This document shows, piece by piece, positions 11,208-21,358 of a DNA stretch of 64,000 nucleotides (position 1 is the first letter of the stretch; every line of letters begins with the position of its first letter). Origin of the DNA: Gaertneriomyces semiglobifer (taxonomy: Eukaryota; Chytridiomycota; Chytridiomycetes; Spizellomycetales; Spizellomycetaceae); assembly GCA_025558075.1 (NCBI GenBank), contig JAHLKF010000004.1, positions 558,001 through 622,000 of the forward strand. Reading direction: 5' to 3'. The notes beneath the pieces were generated by a model. It had not been told where the DNA came from. It did no database searches and saw only the letters and a list, made by a program, of their open reading frames with translations. The translations under genes and the position numbers were made by a program.

Positions 11208-11658
11208 TGTGTCAGGTGGTCGGGATGTTTTTGAAGCCCGAATGGACGTGAATAGATAGACTTAAGATGCCCCCTAGCTCTGCACGCTCACTGAAGGTAG
11301 TCTGGCCATCGATTTACCATTGTGGATGCAGCGGTAATCCATGCACTTGACAAGTAGAATCCGAAGATTGGCTGTCAAAAAGTCGTTGTAAAATATGCCG
11401 CGACACGGACGTGTCACGCAGACTTGTTTCAGTTCCAAAATCCCCCCAGTTTCTTCTTACCGTCTACTCACCATGATGTATATGTAGACGCACTGCTGTC
11501 AAGGGAGAACATACCAAGCCAGCGACGACGACGAACTGGTGGGCAGAGGAAGCAACGCCTTTAAGTAGACATAAGGAACGGTGGATCACTGCATAACTGG
11601 TTCATGTAGCTTTTCCTTGCGCCAAATCAACGAGAGAGAGAGAGAGAGAGAGACGAAA
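11208..11658. other. Intergenic with (GA)n tract before Hv1-like ATG
   Basis: 451 nt downstream of COG5. The notable element is a perfect (GA)11 run at 11632-11653, ending 5 nt before the ATG at 11659. It may act as a polypurine promoter or leader element, or be a simple microsatellite. Nothing else is recognised. Confidence 0.6.
11632..11653 (+). repeat. (GA)11 microsatellite in the leader
   Basis: Eleven uninterrupted GA dinucleotides lie immediately upstream of the start codon of the Hv1-like gene. They are probably transcribed as 5' untranslated sequence. Confidence 0.85.
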
Positions 11659-12630
11659 ATGCCATTCGAAAGGGATAGGGATAGCGTAGCGCCGCCAGCG
11701 ACAACGAAGCGGACGTTTACTCTGCCATCGTTCAGTCGTTCCACCAATCGACCGAGTCAGCCGAGTCGTGCGGTGACCTTCGATACCACGCTCACACGCA
11801 AAGATACATATGGCAGCAGCTACCGGTTCGGCGGCGACGGTGACGATGACAATCAACCGCTAAATAAACTGACGTTAAACGTAGACCTGGAAAACGGACC
11901 AACAAAGGCCGCAAAGCCAGTGAATAACGGCCCGCCCAAGTTCCCATTCATCGAGACGTTACGTGTACAGCATATAGTGTTGGGCTTGATATTTTTCGAC
12001 CTCGTCCTTGGCCAAGCGCACCTGTACTTTGCTTTATACGACTCTATTTCTCCGCCGGCTCTTTCCAGGGAATTGTTGATGGTTCACACACTCAAAACGG
12101 ATCAGCAAGCTTACACCATTAGCCGAGCGTCATTGTTTGGAGTATCCCTGGCTATACGAGCGTTTTTTTTGGTGGAAACTGGAATGAGACTAGCAAATAC
12201 TTTCAGCGTACATCAGCGAGGGGCCATTGTTCAGCGAACTGTAGCGGCCTTGGATGTGATTCTCTCACTCGCGCTTGTCGTGCTACACATCGCTTTACCG
12301 GCTCGCCTGGCACTATTAACGAACTTCCTTGTGATCCTCCGTTTCCACCGGTTACTGCCGTGCTTTCAGATTTACGTTGCAGACGTGAAGCTTCAAAATG
12401 AGCGAACCGTATCAAGCCTAAAGGCCGAGAGCGAGGATGCACTGCAATCGATGCGTGGAGAGAATCGGAAGCTAAAGAAGAAATTGGAAATGCAAGAAAA
12501 GAAGATGCAAGTGCTGTTGGGTGACGTTGGCATCATGGAAAGCTTTGGATATGAAGAAGGCCGACTGGACAGAAAAGGTTCCCGCAGCTCGTCACGCTCA
12601 AGGTCTAGATCGAACTCGCGCGGGCGTTGA
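11659..12630 (+). CDS. Voltage-sensor-domain membrane protein, Hv1 proton-channel-like
   Basis: An intronless 323-aa protein. A soluble, Ser/Thr/Arg-rich N-terminus of about 100 residues is followed by four predicted membrane helices: about 104-126, 157-180, 195-213 and 218-240. A Lys/Glu-rich helix that looks like a coiled coil follows (about 243-288), then an SR-rich tail (SRSSSRSRSRSNSRGR). This architecture is that of Hv1. Matching landmarks are IFFD with D114 in helix 1 (position of the Hv1 selectivity Asp), FFLVE with E173 in helix 2, LDVIL with D199 in helix 3, and LRFHRLLP in helix 4 with R228 and R231 at gating-charge positions. The third S4 charge is replaced by P234, and the Trp of the RxWRxxR motif is His. 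Proton conduction is therefore uncertain. The ATG at 11659 is the first in the frame. Confidence 0.62.
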   Translation: MPFERDRDSVAPPATTKRTFTLPSFSRSTNRPSQPSRAVTFDTTLTRKDTYGSSYRFGGDGDDDNQPLNKLTLNVDLENGPTKAAKPVNNGPPKFPFIETLRVQHIVLGLIFFDLVLGQAHLYFALYDSISPPALSRELLMVHTLKTDQQAYTISRASLFGVSLAIRAFFLVETGMRLANTFSVHQRGAIVQRTVAALDVILSLALVVLHIALPARLALLTNFLVILRFHRLLPCFQIYVADVKLQNERTVSSLKAESEDALQSMRGENRKLKKKLEMQEKKMQVLLGDVGIMESFGYEEGRLDRKGSRSSSRSRSRSNSRGR

Positions 12631-13219
12631 GGACGGCTCCTGTTTTTATCGTAACTTTTAGTTCGTCAACAGTTTTGGAACTTCCATATAAAGAGATTGA
12701 GTAGATAGCATAGAGTAACGTAGCTGGAGCATGTACGAGCGAGTTGCACATAGTTATTTCCAGCAGTTACAATATTATTGAGACTAGTACGAGTGTTGCC
12801 CGTTACAGATGCCTTATACTAGTAAAGTGTTAGTAAGTTGGCCATTAGGGTACCGTTCGCCAATCACCACACACGCACGCTGAATTCCACGGGTTAAGCT
12901 GCCGAATAAGCACAACTCGGAAGCATATCAAGGAAGCAAATCACGTATTGCACCCGAAGTGCGACGCAGCACGGAATGAAGGATTTTCAATTGACTCAGT
13001 CCATCTTCGTGGCCTCCTGCCATCTCATATCCGGCAATGTGCGAACCTCTAGCGTCTCGCAATTTGCATCGTAGTAGCTCCGGGGCGGTTAACGATGCAG
13101 CCGCGGCGGCCGGTGGACGCGCAGAACAATGGCGCATCCCAAGACTGGCAAAGTGCACAGCCGCGGCGGTTGCATGCATGCTTCGTTTGAGAGAAGCAAT
13201 TTCTCTTCACTCCCCTGAC
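12631..13219. other. Intergenic, convergent genes
   Basis: 589 nt between the 3' ends of the Hv1-like gene and the SMG9-like gene. A 12-nt direct repeat, cagccgcggcgg, occurs at 13098-13109 and 13158-13169. Open frames on both strands here show no recognisable protein. Confidence 0.5.
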
Positions 13220-14515
13220 TCACTGTATTCTGCTCCATTCGTTCGGAAGATCCACCCGCCTCAGACATTCCCACACCCGGTTTACACGTTTCAGAAAGTC
13301 ACGTTGTTCCACAATAGGTATATGCGGTATGCTCAGGAGCTGCCTTGCAAAGGTCCGAAATAATCCATCGGGTGAATCCGGCAGAAATATTCCACATCGT
13401 TTCTTCAGTATGTCCACATCCGGCTTACCCAACTTCAAATCACCTTTTGGTGGCAAAAGGAAGACATTCGGTTGAGGTGCCTGTCCGTCGACTTTATAGA
13501 GCCCATACTTATTTGCCAGTCCAACAGAGCTGCCAACCGGATTCATTCTAGCAATTGTAAATAATTTGTGATTGACAAAAGTCTTGCAAAGGGCGTGGTA
13601 ATTGTCTGGGTCGAACGCATCATCTGTTGAGTCCACCAGTGCGTATATTACACTCACGTCAGACACAACCGGCATAGAGCTGAGAACCGGATCATGCCTG
13701 CAGAGCCGCTCTCGCAGTTGCTCTGCATGACGCACGTATTGAAGCAAACCAGCATCCAAGTTTTGACCCACAAGCAGAATGACTGGCGAAACCGAGAGAA
13801 GCAAAAGAGTTTGGCGTAACGCTATTGATGGATTCGACGCCGTCGGCACGGTGAGTGGTAGATAGATGTGCTGAGGCATGGAGAGGTACAGTTCAAGCGG
13901 CGGCTGCTGACTTGGTGCGACTGGAGGAGGCGCATCTGTCATCGGTCGGCCAATCAGCTCCGCCATAAGCGGCAGAACATCCGTCTGAGGTCGATGAAGG
14001 AGAGACACAATTGCAGAAGGTGGGGTTTCGGTTAAAATTTTGAACAGGCTTTCGCTGGGTAGGAGGCGCGAATGAGCATCAATTAAAGTAAAGACGTGAG
14101 GTGACCGCGATGAAATGCCGGTGCCCTCCGTCGCTGGGCTTACGGCAGGCGCCGTCCGCCGTAGCAAAACTCCAGTTGGTGCTCCTTTGGTAGTTGAGCC
14201 CTTTCGACTGACAATAACAGGATGCGCCAGCCTTTCATGGGCCTGATCTTGGCCGACACCTTCAACCGGTGTAGGTCGATCTCTTGCACTACGACTCAAC
14301 ATAATGACCGTTTTCGCAGCACCGTCTTTCTCAAGAGGTCTGCGCGCGCGCGGGCTCGATGAAAAGTCTTCGTCTGTCCTAGTGCGAGTGCGGTCTCGCT
14401 CGCGGACGTTCGGACCCGGCGGGTCGTCGGATCCATCTCCATCACGGCGTACAGGACGTCTCCGATGCTGCTTTCGTCGTCCAGACGGAGACCCAGGCGG
14501 TGGAGGAGTGGACAT
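13220..14515 (-). CDS. SMG9: SMG9-like nonsense-mediated decay factor
   Basis: An intronless 431-aa frame. The true start is the ATG at 14515; a longer reading would need GTG. The N-terminus is a low-complexity, Pro/Arg-rich segment with AAKTVIMLSRS, similar to the SMG9 linker. The C-terminal half follows the SMG9 G-domain-like order: FTLIDAHSRLLPSESLFKIL, ELYLSMPQHIYLPL, LLLLSVSPVILLVGQNLDAGLLQYVRHAEQL, NVFLLPPKGD, and a final FLKRVNRVWECLRRVDLPNEWSRIQ matching the SMG9 C-terminal helix. Role: with SMG8 it binds and restrains the SMG1 kinase, which phosphorylates UPF1. The P-loop expected after AIVSLL is absent (no GxxxxGKS), so nucleotide binding is probably lost. Identification is by pattern and moderately secure. 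Confidence 0.62.
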   Translation of the reverse strand: MSTPPPPGSPSGRRKQHRRRPVRRDGDGSDDPPGPNVRERDRTRTRTDEDFSSSPRARRPLEKDGAAKTVIMLSRSARDRPTPVEGVGQDQAHERLAHPVIVSRKGSTTKGAPTGVLLRRTAPAVSPATEGTGISSRSPHVFTLIDAHSRLLPSESLFKILTETPPSAIVSLLHRPQTDVLPLMAELIGRPMTDAPPPVAPSQQPPLELYLSMPQHIYLPLTVPTASNPSIALRQTLLLLSVSPVILLVGQNLDAGLLQYVRHAEQLRERLCRHDPVLSSMPVVSDVSVIYALVDSTDDAFDPDNYHALCKTFVNHKLFTIARMNPVGSSVGLANKYGLYKVDGQAPQPNVFLLPPKGDLKLGKPDVDILKKRCGIFLPDSPDGLFRTFARQLLSIPHIPIVEQRDFLKRVNRVWECLRRVDLPNEWSRIQ

Positions 14516-15946
14516 GCTTTGCTTTCTTGGAGCGTTCGTAGCTGGCACGTTTCCTCGTCGCCAGTTTCAGTTGATAGCGATAAAACATTGTCATCAATAA
14601 CTACATGTATCATTCGAGTTTTATATCGATAAACTCTCTGACAGCTGGAGCAGAGACTACTGAACCGGTCGTATTGTAGAGAGCGTGCACAGTATAATAT
14701 AGTAAATTTACATCTCACGCTCACATCTGCTCCTGCGAACGCCGCTCTACTTCTTCATCGGCATTTCTCATTGCTGTTGCCGCGTCCTTGTTCTAGTTGT
14801 TGTTTGAATTGCATGAGTGGACATCAACAAGAATACCCAGCCACCTCATGCACAGCACTCAACCATGCATCAGCCATTTTCAAGATGTATGGTAGTGTGT
14901 TACCAGCAGTTTGAGACTAGCAGTTTGAAATTAGCGCCATTCCATCAGCCTTTCGTAAAATGGAGAGCCGCGGTTAGGCTGGCGATGGCATCTTTCATTT
15001 CTTTCTCGCATCACCTCAGTCATTTTCTGTTGAGCTTCTCCGAAGCGTACGGCACAGAGCGACAGAATCGTGATGTAGCGCCTCATGTGTTTGATGCCCA
15101 ATCGTCACATGACAACTGGTCGAGGTAGTCGCCTGCTGGTGCATAGGTGTAGTAGCTGCCGAGCCAGTTCTAAGCGACATCTTCGCATGTCGGCCTCACA
15201 CATTGAGCAAACGATTGATGTACTGTATTCATCAATAATGCCGAGTGCACCGATCGTGCGAGGGTCCTTGCTCGCGATTTGCTTGGCAAGTTCATCCCGT
15301 GCTGCATCTTTGTTGATGTAACTGTCAAACCGAAGTCGTCTCCATCGCGGTTGACCGTCCTCCAGAGACCTTAGCAGAGAACATCGCAGGTTCGATCTTC
15401 GTGATCACGCTGTTTCCTCTCCTCCACGAGGTTCGACGCCGGTTTCTTTTCTCATCCCGGCCAAGGTGTAGCACTTGGCTTTAGCACACCGGACGGTGTC
15501 TTTCAGGTCCGTCGCCGTACACACCCACAAACATCACTTCACACTAGCAGTAGGAAAGCAAATAGTAAGAATTTCAGTCACATTCTCTCGGATACTAGAA
15601 GCACAGTGTCATGATCTGTGCAGGGCGGGAGTGTCAGCAGTGGTGGTTGCGAACCGTTTCCGTAACCCGGCTATCGTACATTGCATCCGTAATAGATACT
15701 ATGTTGGCCAGCGTACGAAGGTCCTTGCTAGTACTGTTAATGTCTGCAAGTCGAAGATTGTTGAGCAGAACGAAACGGCTGCAACGTTTAACCATTTTAG
15801 CCTGCGCGATTTTCCGGCCATTTTTTCCCACAAATCTCCACAGCAAAGATGGCCTGAAGCGCCAGAAGCTTCGTCAAAAGCAAATACGATTCGATAGGGG
15901 GCGTAATCGCTGTTGTGTACGGAAACACCGGAGCAAAGAAGCAACG
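14516..15946. other. Gene-poor 1.4-kb region with a mobile-element remnant
   Basis: Between the SMG9-like gene (minus strand) and the TLC gene (plus strand). Most of it has no supported gene. The minus strand at 15105-15404 has a TnpB/Fanzor-like fragment, listed separately. A minus-strand open frame at 15634-15846 (VKRCSRFVLLNNLRLADINS...) looks protein-like but was not identified; it may belong to the same remnant. Confidence 0.5.
15083..15404 (-). pseudogene. Decayed TnpB/Fanzor-like nuclease fragment
   Basis: A 99-codon open stretch without an ATG start runs on the minus strand from 15404 to 15105, bounded by an in-frame TGA at 15407-15405. It reads PRWRRLRFDSYINKDAARDELAKQI, then IIDEYSTSIVCSMCEADMRRCR. 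The order basic-LRFDxY / helix / DEYxTSxxCSxC resembles the RuvC-II to zinc-finger segment of TnpB-family proteins, including fungal Fanzors. One base over, the frame continues CDDWASNT, which could be the last RuvC motif (DxxAxxN), followed by TGA. The distance between the first helix and DEYxTS is short, suggesting an internal deletion. With the missing start, frame change and stops, the element looks dead. The family assignment is from pattern only. Confidence 0.42.
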
Positions 15947-16882
15947 ATGACGGCGGCAACGGTATCAACATTCCAGGCCTTGGCTGCGGCGACGCCATTG
16001 AAGGTCCTCCCCGATCACATCCATGTCATCCTGGGAGCTGCTCTTGCCTGGCACTTTATCTATCGCCTGGGGTGTCGCCTTTCTGAATGGTCGGGCAACA
16101 AGCACTATGCTGCTTTATCGCCCATCAAAAGGGTCGACTGGGGCCTCCACATTACCTCGAGCGTTCACGCAGTATTAATCTCTATCCTGGCATGGAAAGT
16201 CTTTGGTGACCCTGTGCTACAGGCGGACAAGCTGTTTGCTTATACTCCGTATGCTGGAAACGTCTATGCTATCGCTTGCGGGTACGTACATGCCCTCATG
16301 GATTCTTGTTGACATTTCCGTTGCTAATGAACGAGCAGGTACTTTCTTTGGGACACATTGATATGCCTGTACTACTTGAAGCACTTTGGCATTGGATTTG
16401 CAATTCACGGGATTGCTTGCTTGACCGTTTTTGGCCTCTGCTTTGTAAGTCTGGCTGTTGCGCGCTATGCATCTTTGCCTGCCTAACACTGACGTTATTA
16501 CCAACCCCAGCGCCCCTTCCTGCAGTACTACGGAGCCGTTTTCCTGTTCTTTGAACTGTCCACGCCGTTCCTCAACGTTCACTGGTTCTGCGACAAAACC
16601 GGACGCACGGGCTCTACCTTACAGGCCATCAATGGCGTTATCTTGTTGGCCGTTTTCTTCGCCGCCCGTATCTGCTTCGGCTTTTACCAATCTGGCGACT
16701 TTTTTGTCAGCATGGTTCGTCGTAAAGACGAGGTGCCACTCGCATTTATGGCGACGTATTCCTTTGCCAACGTTGTACTGAATGGGCTCAATGTCTTTTG
16801 GTTCTTCAAGATGATCTCTGCCATTACGCGGCGGTTCAGCAGAAGCAGCTCTTCAAAACGGGTGCGGAGTAAAAGCGACTAG
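15947..16882 (+). CDS. TLC-domain membrane protein (TLCD4/TMEM56-like)
   Basis: Exons 15947..16281, 16339..16444 and 16511..16882 give 270 aa. Several hydrophobic segments are visible: HVILGAALAWHFIYRL, DWGLHITSSVHAVLISILAW, YFLWDTLICLYYLKHFG, GFAIHGIACLTVFGLCF, GAVFLFFELSTPFLNVHWFC, LQAINGVILLAVFFAARICFGF and FANVVLNGLNVFWFFKMI. The motifs W......H......, YFLWD and FE.STPF.N.HWF are characteristic of TLC (TRAM-LAG1-CLN8) proteins of the TLCD4/TMEM56 branch. Members sit in the ER or related membranes and are linked to lipid handling. A ceramide-synthase Lag1 motif is not evident, so ceramide synthesis is not implied. The C-terminus is a basic, Ser-rich cytosolic tail. Confidence 0.82.
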
Positions 16883-17191
16883 ATTCAGGCCGAACATTAT
16901 CATACAATAACACAATAGCATCTACATAACACATACAATAGATCTCAGAGAATTCAGTGGGACTAAGATATGGGGATCTGGAATGACCAAGTAACATAAT
17001 ACGCAACAGAGAAAACAGCAACGGTGACACTATCCTAATATGATGAAGCCCAATATGAAGGACCATTGGCGACCTTTGGGGCCCATGTCTATCAATAACG
17101 CGGCCAACTTCGAAGCGAAAGCCGAGCAACCCGACGTTGAACTGTGGACGAACAGAAGCAGCGGCCAACGGAGTCCAGGGACGAGGTAGCA

Positions 17192-18220
17192 ATGACCGAT
17201 CAAGCAGCAACAGAGAAAGCACGAAGGCACTTTGTCATTGGGACTCGGGAATCTCAGCTGGCAATGGTGCAGACACACTTTGTGCTCAACAGCTTGCAGA
17301 AAGTGCACCCAGAGTATACCTTCTCCATACATGGAATGACAACAAAAGGAGACAAGATTCTTGATGTTGCCCTGTCAAAGATTGGCTCCAAGTCGTTATT
17401 TACAAAAGAATTGGAAGTGGCGCTAGCGGACAAGACAGCGGATCTCGTGGTACATTCCCTTAAAGATGTGCCCACTACACTTCCAGAAGGCATGTGCCTT
17501 GGTGCCATGATGGAGAGAGAAGACCCTCGTGATGCCGTCGTTATGTCTTTATCCGCAAGATCAAGGGGCATCCAAAACCTGGAAGATTTACCTGATGGAA
17601 GCGTCATCGGAACGAGCTCCGTCCGTCGCATTGCCCAGCTGAGACGCCGATTTCCAAAACTGGTTTTTCAAGATGTCCGTGGAAACTTAAACACCCGGCT
17701 TAGCAAGCTTGATGCTCCTGAAGGGCCTTACGCCGCCCTTTTGCTAGCGTATGCTGGTGTGCACAGACTTGGCTGGGATGATCGTATATCCCAAGTACTG
17801 CCACCTTCAATTATATTGCATGCTGTCGGACAAGGGGCTTTGGGGATAGAATGCCGAGCAGATGACACCACTACGATCAAACTGTTATCGGCCTTGGACC
17901 ATTGGGAAACCCGGCTGCGATGCACAGCAGAGCGTGCATTCATGCGATATCTGGAAGGTGGTTGCAGTGTGCCTCTTGGGACATCGACCCAGTTCCACGT
18001 GGAACAAAACAAGCTGCATATGCTTGGATCTGTCTCCAGTGTGGATGGAAAGATTGAAATTCGCGAGGAAGCTGAATGTGAGCTCGGCGGTGCGGATCGG
18101 GAAACGGACCTCAGAGAGGCAGAGTCCCTTGGAGAGCATTTAGGTAAGCTTCTGGTTCAGAAAGGTGCGAGGGAAATATTAGATAAAATCAAAGCGAATA
18201 GAGTAGTTCTAGCAGACTGA
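17192..18220 (+). CDS. HEM3: Hydroxymethylbilane synthase (porphobilinogen deaminase)
   Basis: An intronless 342-aa frame. The ATG at 17192 is preferred; a longer reading starts only with GTG. It catalyses the head-to-tail condensation of four porphobilinogens to hydroxymethylbilane, the third step of haem synthesis, in the cytosol. Visible family features: IGTRESQLAMVQT near the N-terminus, the HSLKDVP motif at 88-94 with catalytic D92, TSSVRRIAQL and DVRGNLNTRL (substrate and cofactor arginines), and EGGCSVPLG with C258, which carries the dipyrromethane cofactor. Length is normal. A 309-nt spacer separates it from the TLC gene; nothing is recognised in that spacer. Confidence 0.98.
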   Translation: MTDQAATEKARRHFVIGTRESQLAMVQTHFVLNSLQKVHPEYTFSIHGMTTKGDKILDVALSKIGSKSLFTKELEVALADKTADLVVHSLKDVPTTLPEGMCLGAMMEREDPRDAVVMSLSARSRGIQNLEDLPDGSVIGTSSVRRIAQLRRRFPKLVFQDVRGNLNTRLSKLDAPEGPYAALLLAYAGVHRLGWDDRISQVLPPSIILHAVGQGALGIECRADDTTTIKLLSALDHWETRLRCTAERAFMRYLEGGCSVPLGTSTQFHVEQNKLHMLGSVSSVDGKIEIREEAECELGGADRETDLREAESLGEHLGKLLVQKGAREILDKIKANRVVLAD

Positions 18221-18456
18221 AGCCCGTGGAAGCGTAGCTATAGTAGAGCATCAGCCCCATAACGTCAACTTTTAAATATAACCCATTTCATGCACGACCT
18301 TCCAGTTTCAGTGTACATGAAGCAAGGTGGTTTGTATGGATACATCTCAGAATGAGTGCGAGAGTATGCGTCCCCCTTGATGCACCATATAATTATACGG
18401 ATAAATAGCATTTACAATGAATGTAGAGCGCATGAAGGCATTGCAATGACAGCGAG

Positions 18457-20755
18457 CTAATACCGTTCATTGCGGGGCAAACCTGGCTTCTCGGGAGTTT
18501 GCGTTTGCGTGCCTTTCCGTTGAACAATGTCGCTCAACGTATCCAACACCGTCCCGTTCACTCGGGGCAAGTTCAGCGACACTGGTGTATCGTCGCGTGC
18601 ATTGAACATTTCATCCCATGGCAGTGTAGAAGGAATATTGTCGGCAAGATCAACGACAGACGCGGGATCCGACTTTTCCCTTCCGTTCTTTCCTTTCACT
18701 TTACGCTTCCGTTCGAATTTAAGGTTGGCGAGCCCCTGGTTGATCAAGTACTCACATCGGCGTTTCATAAAACTTGCTGCATCTATCTCTGTAAATGTCT
18801 CGGGGAAGCGTTGGCTACCCAGATAGTCAGTTTCAGCACAATTCGGGTCAATCAGTTGCGGTAATCATCACCCACCTCAGCCACATATACAAGATGATGA
18901 TACGGTGTGTGCACTCCAATTCTTGCAACCCCTCGATAGTTGTTGGGACCGTCTTCGGAATACCAAACTCGTCACTTATTGAGCATTCTACACCTTTGTT
19001 TTGCGCTATCGCATACTTTCTCATGTGACCTGCAACTCTGGTCTCCCGGACATTGCAGGGAGCGAGCACGAAAATGTATCGGTCAACGAGCGTAAGCGGG
19101 ACATCTTCGATGAGATCGGCAATGTTGCGTAATGAATCCAGATTGCACAGGAAAAATCGCCCATCCAGGGACGCTAACTGTTCAAACTTGTCCAGTAACG
19201 AGGATAGAGGCTCATCCCGCAAAAGCTTCGCAAAAGCCTCTATTTGTTCCAACCGCGGATGCACGCCAGCAGATGTTATAGCGGTCGTCGGGGCCTTCAT
19301 AGCTCGAACAAGGACCTTCATATCGCTATCGTCAAACGTGCATACCTCGCCGTTCTCAAATTGCGTCCGAAATCGACCAGCTCTCCCAGCAATTTGTTTC
19401 ACTTGTGAGTGCGTCAGTTGGCGTACTTTTGAGCCATCCCACTTCTCAACTCTCTCAAAGATCATACGACCAATGTTAAGGTTCAATCCCATCCCGATTG
19501 CATCCGAGGCGACAAGAACGTCAAATCCGCTATTAGGATCATTAAAAAGTCGTGCTTGCTCGTTTCTGGTCTCTGGAGGAAGACTTCCGTAGATGACGGC
19601 AGCCTTTAATTTGGTTTTGGCTTCAATTGCTCTCTTCATAGCAAAGATGTTTTGCCTCGAAAATGTTGCAATACAATCTCCCGGACGAAGATTCTTGATA
19701 TTACTGCCCAAACCTTTGTGTTTCACCGTTAAGGAAGTCAAACGCTTATAAAAATTCTTTTCTACGATGTCGCCTGTATCGCGGGCGATTGACTCTACCA
19801 GCGGTACAATAGAAGGCTCTCCGCAGAGATGAATCTCTTCGGCTTGCAGGCCCAGAAGAGCCTCAGACCATGCCCATCCTCGTTGTTGATCACCGAGCAT
19901 CTGGATTTCATCAATCACGGCGACGTCGAACTGCCGGTTGAGAGGTGCCATTTCCACCGTTGATGCCCACTTTTGTATTCCATCACTTTCCCGTTTTTCT
20001 TCACCTGTCAAAAGATTGCACGCTACTCCTTTGGCATTCAATCTCTCGTACACTTCGTGGGCTAAAAGACGCAGTGGTCCACAATATATTGCTCGCGGAA
20101 CCTCTTCAAGGCGTTTCAGGGCTGCGTGCGTCTTGCCAGAATTCGTCGGTCCGACATGCAGAACGATTTTCCGTTGTCGTTGACGAGCATCGGGATGCCA
20201 ATCTGCCGGTGATGTCAGGTCACTCATATTCATCAGAGACGCCAGCACACGGGTCTCTTCCGGGTAGTTTTGCACCAAAAACTTGAAAAACCTTGGAATA
20301 AGTTCCTTCTCCATGGAGCGATCCCGCTGCAGGATGTCAAGTGCTTCTTGAAGGTCCAGGAACTCACATCTATCCTCTAAGATATCGGCAGTAAATCGTT
20401 CGAGTCCCTGATCATGAATTGCCGTCGGAATGCCGAACGCTCTCGTTTTCTTCCTCAAATAATGACTGCGACGGACATAATTAAAGTACTTTGACAGATC
20501 GTCTACTGATGCATTGTTCCTGAGTTTCTTCAATGACTCTCGAAACTCATCCCGCACTTGCTTCGCGGCTATTCGTTGATCATTCTTGTTAGTTGTTGAA
20601 GGTACCTCCTCTTCAATGACTATTCCCGGGATCCTCTTGTCAGCTGCCAAGCTGTGCTTCTGTCTGATACAACTACAATATGGAATCGTAAACCTCGGCC
20701 TCGTCCCACAAAGCTTGGCCTCAACAAAGACCGACGCTAGACGCCGGCGGATCAT
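18457..20755 (-). CDS. SUV3: Mitochondrial ATP-dependent RNA helicase SUV3
   Basis: Exons 20755..18876 and 18814..18457 (GTGGGT..GTAG intron of 61 nt, phase 2) encode 745 aa. The protein starts with an Arg-rich presequence. It has the SUV3 N-domain, Walker A GPTNSGKTH at 202-210, GPLRLLAHEVYERLN, the DEIQ box at 282-285, IYGSLPPETR, SDAIGMGLNLNIGRMIFE and the motif VI region QIAGRAGRF. The last exon provides the SUV3 C-terminal helix (EYLINQGLANL) and a Lys-rich tail. Role: helicase of the mitochondrial degradosome, unwinding RNA for decay and intron turnover. The gene is head to head with COX17, 603 nt apart. Confidence 0.97.
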
Positions 20756-21358
20756 TATAAACAGACACGCAACGACAGTCCATTCGACACTATTCTAGTC
20801 CTCCCCAGCAGTACGGCTTCCTTGCCAGCACCCCACTCGTAATCCCTCTCTTGACTTCCGTGGCAAATGCCTAATGCTCAATGCGACGTTGAGGACACTG
20901 TGAAAACCAGCGCCAAAAAGAATCATGAAATATTTCAATATGTGCGTGAAATAAACGGAAATCTATTTGAGCTCCGCGGAATTTGAACGCAGTCAACTTT
21001 TTTCCCCGGAGCAAGTCTTCGTCGGCTTCATCGGCGATTAGGCAAAACGTGCGTATGCGAGGTACTGAAAGTTGAAGGCGATTGGTGTGAGGTATTGCAG
21101 GGGGATGATGACTGTCCGGAGACAGTGTCGCAACGTTAAGTGATGGATGAATTCAGATCCTCAGCGATGACAAATGCATCGTGGAATGACGCTCGCAACC
21201 ACTCGCAGACGCATAGGGTTGTCACCTGCAGAACCTTTCAGCGTTTTGAAAGGCTTGATTGGCACTTCCCATTGTCCGGAAAACCGTGTTAACGTTTGAT
21301 TGGTCTACAGATCCTTGCTCAACTCCTTGAAAGCTTTCCTTAAACGACAACGATAAAT
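20756..21358. other. Divergent promoter region SUV3/COX17
   Basis: 603 nt upstream of both genes. I see no open frame or repeat worth naming. Both products act in mitochondria, so shared regulation is possible but not shown by any element I recognise. Confidence 0.5.

Noticed and set aside
15380..15400. tRNA T-loop-like ggttcgatc
   Set aside because: No matching acceptor or anticodon stems could be folded around it.
17144..17191. Longer HEM3 N-terminus starting at 17144
   Set aside because: It would start with GTG. The ATG at 17192 gives a normal-length enzyme.
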